Shown here in pieces: positions 54,181 to 64,000 of a DNA stretch of 64,000 nt. This stretch comes from Linnemannia elongata (lineage: Eukaryota; Mortierellomycota; Mortierellomycetes; Mortierellales; Mortierellaceae). The stretch spans positions 186,001-250,000 of the forward strand of contig JAXBDG010000009.1 in assembly GCA_036320915.1 (NCBI GenBank), written 5' to 3'. Position 1 is the stretch's first letter, and each line of letters opens with the position of its first letter. The position numbers and the translations under genes are program-made. The notes beneath the pieces were generated by a model. That model saw nothing but the letters and a program-made list of their open reading frames with translations, had not been told where the DNA came from and made no database searches.

Positions 54181-56665
54181 TAGATAGTGCATTATTAATA
54201 GTTCTATTCCTTATTCTTCCCTTGTCCCTGTTTCCTTCTTGTCCTGCCTCAAACGTTTAAATTCCCTGCCTTGCAGTCGCTTATTTTTCTTCTTGTCGTG
54301 CAGTAAAATAAGGTGCTCAGTACAAATGGTCATTCTTTTGCGATTTCGACTTTATTTTTGATATGCTCGTCCCCATCACTGCATTCATCCCGCAGATCTC
54401 TCCCTCTTTCTCTTTCATTCTTATGCCCTATCTTGATACCCATGTCGAATCCAACTCCGTTTTGGAAATGACATCAATTCATCTGATTTCTGAATTGCGT
54501 TATTGAACAACTGTGTCGAAATGAGAATCAGCCGGTTTGTCAAGCTCGTCATGATCGATCAATTCTTGGTGTATCATCCTCTGTTTCGTACCACCTCCCT
54601 CATGCGTCTGGGCAAGCTCTGGTATAGGTCATGCAGATGGTCCTCCTGGAAAGTTGCCCAAATATCCTGCACGTGTTGCCAGAGGTCGTTCATGCTTCTT
54701 GTAGCCAGCTCTTGGGCGAGTATTTGCATGATATAGTCCCCAGATATACTCGTTGACTTATCGTTGGATATGAAACTACGCGCACAGGACAGAAGGATGT
54801 ACTGGTTTTGTTATCCCATCTTTCAGTTCCCTTCATTATTTTTTTTTTTTTTTTTTTTTTTGCATGCGATCTATAAATGTTTCGGTGGACAGGAAAAAAA
54901 CACCTGGTATGCGAAAGGCGCTATATAATGAATGAAAAAAGAAAGAAAGAAAAAAGGAAACATTGACGCCACCAGGCGCTGCTATTTTACATCTTACGAA
55001 ACCACACCATCTATTACAATACTTCCTGGTATTCGACTATGTAACATGGTGGTGGTGGTGGTGGTGGTGGGGGGGGGGGGGGGGGGGATCAATAGCTCAT
55101 CATCAACCGCAGGATCGAATCCGATCTTGTCAGGTTTTCGAGATACAATCAAAATATGATCAATGGAAAGCACATTCGTCCAAAGATTCATTATCGTCAG
55201 ATGTCGACCTTGGACCAAATGGGTTCCTGGAATATTTACAATCATCGATAAACTCATAGAACACAAGGAGTCGATTATAAATAAGCGGTAGGATAAACAA
55301 CAACATCCATATCCTCACAATGGATCAACTGTACATATTTGCAAGGTGGGCAAGATCGACCTATATGGCGACCCTCTGGCTGCAAGTTCTACTTCTGTAA
55401 AGAAAAAATGAGCCATCGATCACCTTCGAATCCTCCAAGGTTGAAAACATAACGAAGAGTTGCAAAACACAGCCCACACCACTGCCATCGCCGCGTGTGG
55501 GTCGGGACAAAAAAAAACCTTGTCATCTACATCACTCCTTACATATCCCCAAAATAGGGATAAAGGGGAATGTCATAGGAGATGTGTCCATGTGGGCGTG
55601 TCGATCGTTGATCTCCCTTTACCTCTGATAATCTGTACATTTGGCCTTGCAGCGAATATAAAACATGACCAAGAGTGTTGACGTCAAGCAAAGCCAACTG
55701 AGATCCACATAGCATCGAATAGCAACGTAATGGGGAGAATAGGCCAATGGACGAACACCGTCTGGTATCATCATTTTTTTCCACCTCTCCATTTATTGAA
55801 AATAATAAAAAAAGAAAGGAAAAAAAAGAAGCGGCATAGAGGCAACAGCAATCCGCTATTCCCGTTTCTTCATCTTATCATGAGGCGATGCTAGAAATTA
55901 GAGGTCTAAGCAGCAGACTTTAGACCACATCCATCCGTACCTTCTATCACAACTCTTAGAATCAATCTACATACTCTTCATATATATTGTCCAATGAATA
56001 GCATCATCAACCATTCCTTTGTCAATCGAAGAAAAAAAAAAGAACAAAGAGCAACAGTTATTATCGCTGTAGAAGTATAAAAAAAAACGAGGGGACAAGC
56101 GAGGTGAGGTTTCCTCTGAAAGCAAAGCCCATCATCAAAAAAAATTGAAAACCAAAAATGATCTGATTACCCCAAATCCATGTTTTCATTCCTCAAAAAC
56201 ATAAAGGTGTCCAACAGCCAATCCAAGATCCTCGTTTGTCAAGAGAAAGTTCAAATCACGGCAACGAGTGTTGTACAAAAAATAAACAATAAGACTATAA
56301 TGGACCATGGCCATAACTAAACTATGAGATACAGGAGCTTGACGATACCAATACATATTGTCCTACCAACAAGAGTCAACAGAAATCCGAAACGTGATTA
56401 AGATCGCCCCATTACGCGTTCAGTTTATTGTCTCATGTAGCGATTGTGCACCTAATGACATAGAAGGATGGGCCAAAGGAAGTGTGCATCCTGAGGGCAT
56501 GCTATCTTATTGGAGGTATGGCACTAAGATAACTAAAACATTCTATGAGTGGCGATCATGGTACTCTAAGGGTTAAACCTCTTGATATCGCGACCTTGCC
56601 CAATGACATAGTAAAGAGATGAGGCAAGGAGAGGAAATAAAGACTTCCATTGTTAGATTTTTAGT
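54181..56665. other. intergenic apart from the Tc1 relic, no gene recognised
   Basis: Mostly AT-rich. A T-run lies at 54839-54860 and a (GGT)n-G19 stretch at 55048-55087. A minus-strand frame at 55539-55784 (LALLDVNTLGHVLYSLQGQM) and a plus-strand frame at 56358-56576 have protein-like composition, but I could not assign them. Confidence 0.45.
54574..54765 (-). pseudogene. Tc1/mariner transposase C-terminal relic
   Basis: A minus-strand frame ending in TGA at 54574-54576 reads LWQHVQDIW and LYQSLPRRMREVVRNRG, the typical C-terminal end of Tc1-type transposases. Only about 65 codons are recognisable. The catalytic DDE core is absent, so this is a 5'-truncated remnant. A downstream tgtcgaaatgag (plus strand, 54512-54523) could belong to the old terminal repeat. 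Confidence 0.75.
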
Positions 56666-59600
56666 TCACAACTTCTCGGGCTTCTCTTTGAACACGCACA
56701 GCACATCTGTTATCAAACAGTCCTATTCGTCATATTTTTTCTACATACCTTGCTCACGGAGTTGAAGTGGTTGCTTGTTCCGGATGGAGGGGGTCAGCAG
56801 CTCTTTCATCTTCTTGCTCAACCCAGAAGCTGGCGCCGAAGTCGAAGACGAGCTCGAGTTAGTCTGGCTTCTCGTCACTGTGGGTATGCTCATCGCACGG
56901 CGACACCGGTGCTTCGACAACTTCTCCTCTTCCTCCTCATCACTGATTAAAGTAACAACATGATTCCGTGAGAGGAATGCCTCCACATGAGAAGGCTCAT
57001 CATCACAACGGACACGCCTCCTCTTCGGCGTCGGCGATGTAGGTGGAGGGGTTGATCGCGGGGAAGGGGAGGGGAAGGGAGAGGGCGCTCTTCTTGATAG
57101 AACGAGATGTCGGAAGTAGTACTGCTCTTGGCTACGTCGTTTCTGGGCAAGTTCCTTTGCACGCCAGGCTTTGAACTCTGCGACCTTTTTGGATTTCTTT
57201 GTGGTAGCGGTCTCAGTGCGCATGGAAGGCTTCTTGGAGGAAGAGGCGTGGCAGTGCTTTTGTTTCTTGAAACGTCTGCGCCACTGCTGGTAGGCTTCGT
57301 CGTCCGATTCAAATTCCGAGTCCGAGTCCGAGTCGTATTCAGAATCAGAGTCGTCGTCGTGGGAAGAGGAGGATGACGAGTTACTGGAGTCGGATGGCGC
57401 GTCACAAGCGTCAGATACCGTCTCTTTCTATACTTGGAATTTTCGATCTTGCGAGATTTGACGTAATTTGCCGACCACTTGTCCTTCTTGCTCCTCCGTT
57501 GTGATGAGGTAGGTGCAGGAACAACAGCAGCTACGGGCGGAGGCGTCGGGGCAGGAACCGAAGACGAAGGAGTGGAAGGAAGAGAAGTAGACGCAAGAGT
57601 GTGTGGTGGTTGACTATTTTCTTGCGCAGGAGGAGCAATAGGCGGCGAGGGGGTGAACCCATACCTCGAGTGTCGAGAAGGTGTAGGATTGGTGCAAATT
57701 GAATTGCTAGGACTAGATGGCTGTTGCTGCTGTGATTGAGGTAGTTGATGTAGCTGTGATTGCTGCGGTGGCTGGATCTGGACACCACCATTAGGCACAG
57801 TCCCAAAGTTGAACACGTTCGAAACCGAAGGAGCCACGGGTGTTGGATAATTAGCAGTAGCAGCGACAGCAGAGGTCTCGGCGGCAATAAGTTCCTCCTT
57901 CCGCAATTTCTCAAGCCTCTCCTCCTCCTTTGGTATACATTTGTTCAAATGTATATGCCCCATCTTTTCCAAACTGTCACAGAACGAGAACCCGACCGTG
58001 GCACTCGCAGATAACATGTCCATATACGCTAGCGTCAGAGCCGCGCTTGGGTCTGAATGTTTTGGCCTGTAAACCCATGCCCGGATGGCTGCCTCACCGG
58101 CACGGGAGATGAGGGATTGTTTTGCGGGGTGGAAGAGACCGTTGAGGGGGAATAGTTGTGGGATGAGGAGGTGGTGGTTGGATGAGAATGAGGAGGAGGA
58201 TGGGCGGCCGAAAGGGGACTATCGCGGGGTGCAGGAGCCGTCGAGGACGCAGTGGTAGATGTGTTGATATCCATGATCGAGGTTTGCGCGGACAAGCGAA
58301 CAGGTGTTGTAGGCTGGGAGGCGTTTTATGGCGGCTTCGAGATTCATCGCGTCTAGGGTAGCTGCGATGCCCAGATTGGAATGGAGGGGGGTGTACTTGT
58401 ATTGGGCGATTGCAGTCTCGGGATCGTAGTCCATGTCTATGTCGTCGTCAGTGGCCTTTCGCGTGCGGGTTGTGATGAGTGGGTAGTTTGCCAGGGGGAG
58501 GAGGTTGTTTGAGGTTCTGCTGATGGGGAAGGGGGCGGTGGGTATGATGGCCTGGGGCGGGGTTATGATTATTGCGGGCTCTGCTCGGATCGCTGGCTGG
58601 ATTGCAATAGGTATGGGTGGTGCCGTTGGTGCTCCTAATATGTCGGCGCCTGCTTGTTGCACTGGCTGTCGGTGCTGTTGAACATGTACTTGATGTTGCT
58701 GCTGGTTATGGATTCTTTGTTGAAGTTGCTGCTGCAACTGCTGATTCTGCTGCTGTGCCTGAAGAATCTGCTGCTGAAGTTGAAGCTGAGCCGCGGGTAT
58801 CAAATGCTGTGAATCCTGGAGTTGCTGCATCTTTTGTTCGTTCACCCACTCCCCAAAAGCAAGCTTCAGACGGTTCTCTTCCACAAGAACCTTTGAGTGC
58901 TCGAGTTCCGTCAAGAAAAATAAAGCGTTCATCTCGTTTTCCACATCCTGTCGCTCCTGTTGGGTCCTCCGCTCCAGTTTCTCCATTTCTAGGTTACTCT
59001 TGTGCTTAATCTCAAGATTTCTGTCGTGAAACTGCGCGAGTCGGGCTTCGTATTCTTGGAATTGGGCTAAGGTTTGTTGGAGGGCAGCTTGTTGGTGTCT
59101 CCAGGCCATGACCGCGGGACTACACTCGTACAAAAGCTCTGAGACTGGGCAAGAGTACTCGGGGATCGGTGGGGCCATCGCAGCAAGCTCGGTGAGGGAT
59201 GGCGGATTCGGACGGATAAAGACCGTGCGGGACCATAGACGCATCTCTGCCAGCAGGTCTGGATCTTGAAGTCGGACGCGCCATCTCCATACCTCTTGAG
59301 AAAGATGGTGATGGACTCGAAGCTGCTCTCGTTCATACTGATGCCACTCCCACCGCTGCTTTGTCAAAAGTTCCCAACTATGACGGGAAAGGACTTGTTG
59401 CTGTGCGGTCTCTTCCAGCGCTTTCTGATGCATCGTTTGTTCATTCCTGTAAACTAACTGGATCTTGTTGTACAGACCTTGCAACTCGGGTGTCAACCAG
59501 TTAACACCGCCACGACGTCCTGGAGTAGACGGCTTGTGGAAATGCTTGATCATTCGGGCCATCAACCGGTTCATGTAATGCCTGTGTTCGTCCATTTGCT

Positions 59601-61136
59601 GTTCGATCGCGTACGACAGCGCAGACGCAAACCGGTCACGAACCAGCTTTTCGACGGCATAGCCAGCCTGTTGGTCGAGGAGTCCAAAGACCAAAGGACC
59701 GCGGAGACGGGACCGGATATCTGACCCCTGAGTGAGACGGTGCTGGAGTTTTGTCTTACTCCACCGTGCACGCTTCGATCCCAACTGCGTTCGAAACCGA
59801 TCCGCATCACGGATCCACCCTCTCACGTCCTTGACCCTATACGGCACACCCTCAATACTACCCTTCAAAGAAGTAGACTTTTGCCGGCCCTTAAGCTTCT
59901 CAGGAGACAAGAACCGGTCAGAAAAGATCTTCTTCTGAACCCGCTTGTTCAGTCTCAATATCCAAGACCCCGTCCCCAGGTTCTCGTTCAAAGTCGTGGA
60001 CAGCCGTGACTGGAACTGCCGCATCTTGGCATATCGCTCCTGCCGAGCATACATAAAATTACACACCGCCCTCCACTGCACAGTCATTTGTCTCTGCAAC
60101 TGCTGGTTCAAAGGTAGCGGAAGCTGCAAGATCTGATACTGCGCCACTGCCATTCTTCGCCGCTTCGAGTGCAACTTCGGTCGATGCTGCCTCGGAACAT
60201 ACAACGCATCAATTCGACTTCCCAGGTTTGGGGATTCATAAATGAATGAATACTCCTTAAATGGACAATCTGGGTCCCGTTCCAGAAGTAAAGGGGCCAA
60301 ACGCTCCACGGCGAGCCGTTCAGCCATTGTAGTTGCTTGGCTTCCAAGAACGGCTGGAGCAGTGGCAAGGGTTAGATGTTCTTGTAGAGGCGGTCGCAGA
60401 GCTTCAGCTTCTGCAGCTGTGACGGCGGTAGTGAAGGCGGAGAGGGCTATGGATTCGAGAGTCGAGAGGGTGGCATTGTTTTGGGAGGGGGTTGTGGCGG
60501 CGACGAGGGCAGTCATCATGCCTGCGACTAGGGATTTGGGTAATGGACCCCGTGCGGGCGGAGTGATGGCGATTGGTGGTGCGGCTGCTGGTTGAGTTTG
60601 AGCGGCTGCTGGTTGGACCTGACCTAGAGCAGATTGGACATGAACTGGATTTTGGATAGGAGCATTGGCAGAGGCCGCAAGGGCGACAGGGACAGCAGGA
60701 GCGATAGGGGCAACAGCTGGTTGAGCTTGAGCAAGATTTGGGGTAGGAGAAGTAACAAGTGTATGCGGTACACCTGGTGCGACAGGCACGGCAGGTGTAG
60801 TAACTGGTTGTGCTTGAACTGGTATTTTGGTAGGAGTATTGGTGGCGGCTACGGCAGCAGCAGGTTGAGCTTGAGCAACAGGCTGCTGAGGGTTGGGTGT
60901 TGAGGCGCTACCACCAGGAAGAGGTGGACCACCTGCATCTTGATTTCGAGTGAAAGGTAAGAGAAAGAAAAAAAGGGGGTAGGGTGTTAGTTTTAGTTCG
61001 TATTCCAATCGAGCAAAGTCTTTTCATTCTTGTGACACAGCACAATTCACCTAATCATCCGGGGATAAAGAGGTAGCATACTGGCATTCCGCTGCGCTGC
61101 TCCGAGCATGGCTTGTCCTAGAAGTGGGGATGCCAT
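56666..61136 (-). CDS. large uncharacterised Gln/Ala-rich coiled-coil protein, with an in-frame TAG
   Basis: Exon 1 (61082-61136, MASPLLGQAMLGAAQRNA) joins in phase to a long exon starting at 60938. An Ala/Pro/Gln-rich region is followed by ordered sequence (PFKEYSFIYESPNLGSRIDA, RAVCNFMYARQERYAKMRQF, RRGGVNWLTPELQGLYNK), then a coiled coil and a Gln-rich stretch. The frame meets TAG at 58219-58221, yet continues open in the same frame with convincing protein (LFPLNGLFHPAKQSLISRAG, AAIRAWVYRPKHSDPS, EKMGHIHLNKCIPKEEERLE). Near 57420 it must change frame to reach an acidic-basic segment (YDSDSDSEFESDDEAYQQWR) and a Lys/Arg-rich tail. It ends at a good donor (56749) and a last 41-bp exon (56666-56706, VLCVFKEKPEKL). 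Total about 1,425 residues. The TAG and frame change may mark unresolved introns, mutations or errors. No family recognised; a nuclear role is a guess. Confidence 0.6.
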
Positions 61137-62355
61137 TTTGTACGTTGTTTTTAGGTTGTGTTTTGATTGTTCTGTTCGTTTGCTTGCTTGGTTGGTTTGT
61201 TCAGGGTGTCGATTGGTTACGTGTGATATTGGGTTAAAGGCAATAAGAGAAGGTTTTGTATGCTAATAGGAGGCGGGTGTAGGTGATGACATAGGGTGAA
61301 AGGGTGAAGAGTAGCTTAAAAGTTGGAGGAAAAAAAGGGTCATTTGTCCAGAGCCCTTTTTATTTCTTTTTGTTCCTAGACAACAAAATCCGAAATCCAT
61401 GCTTTTTTTTCTTCTCCCCTCTCTCGTTCATAACGAGACGGCGCAGATCCTCTTTTGTGTAGATGGGTGTATTGTAGATCCGTCATTGGGGTTCCCGGGA
61501 TCCTCCATTGTCGTCAACGGTTACAAAAGTCTTGCTTTTTGTGCGACTGTCGTTCATTTTCACCTTTCACCTGCCTTTTCTACGTCGTTTCGGGCAAGGA
61601 AAAAAAAAGGCGCACATTTCCGCTCCTTTATTGTTTTCTTTCAGAACGTACTATACAAATGCTTTTGTGTGAGTGTTCAGGAACAGGTTCCACAGAGAAG
61701 GAGAAGAAAGGAAGCGAGAAAACCTTGATTGTGGCGCCCTCCGAGAAAAAGGAATAGAAAAAAAATTAATTTGTGGCAACAAAAAGAAAAGAAAAAAAAG
61801 GATCCGCAATAAAGGTCCACACCCAAATGATGCACAATAAACAAACACCAAGCAAGAAACCACACTTCACTATCCCCTGTTCCACCCAAATGTGTCCAAT
61901 CTGTCCCTTCTTTGTCACTACCTGGCCCAACTCCTCCTCTCATCCACCCATCCATCGTTCCTTTCATGAATAGGGTAATACTTTTAGCTATGCATTTATT
62001 ATTCAGCTTTTTTTTTTCTGTGTGTGTGTATGCTGTGTTGCTGTTATTGTTGTTGGTAGGTAGGTCATTAGAGATTCATCACAACCTAAAATAAGTTTTG
62101 GGTAGGTCATTAAAAGATTCTTTTCGAGGCTCGTAACAAAAAGGGTGCTGTGTGGGTGAGGGGAGAAGAGGTAAATACATATCCCCATTGATGGTGGTTG
62201 GTGGTTGTTGGTTGATTGTTGTTATGTTGTGTTGATGGATGTTGCAGTTGATGTTGGTTGAGAGAGGGTATAGGTATTGAAAAGCAAAAAAAAATGTTCG
62301 TCGGTTGTCAGTTGTCGGTGATCGATTCCCGTTCCTGCGGGCTATGATGGCTGGC
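61137..62355. other. intergenic, no gene recognised
   Basis: Lies between two minus-strand genes, so it should hold the promoter of the 56666-61136 gene and the 3' UTR of the coiled-coil gene. A/T-rich with short A- and T-runs. No supported frame. Confidence 0.5.
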
Positions 62356-64000
62356 TTAGCGTCTGGTGAGCTTCTTGACCTTGGCCTGGAATCGGCTCCA
62401 TTTTTTCTCTATTCCAATTTCAACAACAGCACGGGAGAAAAGTGTTAATATCCACGCACTGAAAGAGGCACCTCACTCTCACAATGACAAAACGAAACAA
62501 CTGGCGCCTACGATACATACCTTTGGTCTTGGTGCTGACGGTTTCGGAGCCATACTTGCCATCCTTGGAGTCAGGTACAGCAAGGTGTGTAGGAGCGACC
62601 TTGCCCTTGCCTTGGCCATTTCCATAGGCGTAGACGTTGCCGTTTCCGTTGCCATGGTTGCCGTTTCCACTGAATTTCGTCTCCTCCTTCAGCTCATCTT
62701 TGAGACCATCCAAATGCTCCAACGACTCCAATCTGAACGCCATCTCTTCCAAAGACCGGCGCTGCGTGACAATGACAGCACTCATGCTGACCTGTTTCCT
62801 GATATCCTCGAAATCTCTGCCCAAAGCATTCTGACGGTTCTGGAATTCATCTGGGATCGAGCGGGCAATGATCGCCAGAGCCGAACACAACTCTGACCAA
62901 GCCCTGTCTACATTAGGGCGGGACTCGGTTTCAAAGACTTCGACCTGGTCCTCGAACTCGATCACGGAGAGTCCCAGTCTGTCGACTTGGATTCGAGAGG
63001 CGGTGGTCTTGACAGAGCGGAGGGACATGTTGTCGTCGTCGCCTGAACGCTTATGCTTGGACTTCCAGCGGGATTGCTCACGCGCAAAGAGGATGACAGC
63101 CTTGGCGAAATCCTTGAACCACGACCGGGCGACCTCAATCTCCTTCTCCCAAGCCGCACGCTTCTCCAAAGCCAACAATTGCAACGACCGTGTCCTGATC
63201 CCCGTCTCAAGCTGCTGGATCCTACCCGTCAAGTTCTCAGCAAACCACTCCAACTCCATCCTGAGCTGCTTGGAATGCACAGTTGCGCCCAAAAGCGCAA
63301 CCTTGATATTCTCCTTGGTCTGCTCGAATCCCTGCTTCTTGGTCTGGACATGAGCAAATTCCTTCTCCATCTCGTCCATCAAGACATCCAGCTCGTCAAC
63401 AACAACCTGCTCGTCCACATCAAAGACCACCATCGACTCGTGGTTATGGTACTTGCGCTGCTCGAGCTCGTCTCCGGGCCAGGATGAGAACATCTGCTTG
63501 ATCTGATCATGAGTTGACTGGACCTTCTGGTTCGATTGTGTCACCCATCGGTCATGCTCGTTCAAAGTCTGGTATAGCTGACGGAGTCCGTTCTGGTACG
63601 TCAGCAGGGCCTGGAACCCGATGAGATGAGGATCCAAGTTCTTGCTCAGTTGCGCACTGCGTTCCAAACGAGACGTAAGCACCTTCTCCAAATGAGCCCG
63701 AGTACTCTGCTGGGACTCAGTATAGACCTCGGAGACCTTGTCGGCAGGCTTAGGCATCTTGACTACCGCTCGCTGTCTCTCCGTCAAGTCCGCAAGCTCC
63801 TGCCGGATAGCGTTCATTTTCTCGAGCGTCTTTGGGTTGGCCTCTCTCTCAGCCTTGAGCTCCGTCTCCATCCTTAGGAAACCGCTATCCATAACATCAA
63901 TCATCCGGACAAACGACGCGGTTTGGACCGCATGCTCGACTACCTGCCGGGCATACTCCAAATGATGATCCAACATGGCGTAGCGGGATTTGTACTCGTA
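62356..64000 (-). CDS. C-terminal part of a long coiled-coil (spectrin-like) protein, truncated by the window
   Basis: The frame is open to the window edge at 64000, so the start lies outside. The exon 62521-64000 joins in phase to a last exon 62356-62408, ending KEKKWSRFQAKVKKLTRR. The visible part has about 510 residues and is almost wholly helical heptad-like sequence, for example TLEKMNAIRQELADLTERQR and WEKEIEVARSWFKDFAKAV, with regularly spaced Trp (WVTQSNQKV, WFAENL, WFKDF, AWSEL) as in spectrin-type repeats. A Gly/Asn-rich linker (NGNGNVYAYGNGQGKGK) precedes the basic tail. Such proteins serve as cytoskeletal or nuclear-envelope linkers, or as kinesin/dynein regulators. Which of these applies cannot be told without the N-terminus. 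Confidence 0.7.

Noticed and set aside
9610..61136. Reassignment of TAG/TAA to glutamine to explain in-frame stops
   Set aside because: TAA, TGA and TAG end clearly intact genes here (DDB1, MAS2, GNAT with TAA; SKI8 and SEC2 with TGA; the transposase with TAG), and TGA also interrupts one decayed gene.

Overview
The window looks like nuclear DNA of an early-diverging filamentous fungus, most likely a mucoromycote of the Mortierella type. The evidence is short GT-AG introns, single-copy eukaryotic housekeeping genes (DDB1, mitochondrial processing peptidase alpha, SKI8/WDR61, a Sec2-type Rab GEF), decayed transposons, and a large family of F-box/leucine-rich-repeat proteins. The genus is an inference from general style, not from a marker gene.

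The dominant feature is eight copies of one F-box + LRR gene in four clusters. Cluster A (about 1150-7165, minus strand) has three copies, one frameshifted. Cluster B (15756-21224, minus) has two copies plus an orphan upstream block. Cluster C (30519-32995, plus) has one copy plus an orphan block. Cluster D (49339-54180, plus) has two copies. Each protein has an F-box-like head of about 100 residues, then 8 to 16 nearly identical 28-residue (84-nt) ribonuclease-inhibitor-type LRRs, then a constant C-terminal cap. Within each repeat the framework is almost invariant and variation is concentrated at a few positions, mainly the two residues after the (D/N)L of the beta strand. This resembles a modular, rapidly evolving recognition array fused to a probable SCF ubiquitin-ligase adaptor, and it is the best candidate here for an undescribed system. 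Copies are joined by a conserved intergenic block of about 1.0-1.1 kb that also occurs alone, so the duplicating unit is gene plus flank.

Between the clusters lie two other kinds of sequence. One is degenerate: an F-box pseudogene with three in-frame stops (9610-10101), short palindromes (8170-9579), a 115-117-bp tandem array (12061-12790), a decayed Q/N-rich gene (14470-15557), an intact piggyBac-type transposon (27197-29539), a LINE-like fragment (29655-30320) and a Tc1/mariner relic (54574-54765). The other is ordinary genes: a GNAT acetyltransferase (21515-22198) convergent with a ten-exon DDB1 (22314-26817); a Sec2-like GEF (37764-40085) convergent with alpha-MPP (40554-42377), which is divergent from SKI8 (43265-45072); a Ser-rich protein (46085-48746); a large uncharacterised Gln-rich protein (56666-61136) with an in-frame TAG; and the 3' end of a long coiled-coil protein (62356 to the window edge).

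Exon boundaries were read by eye from GT/AG sites and checked only by codon phase. Family assignments come from motif recognition; no database search was possible.
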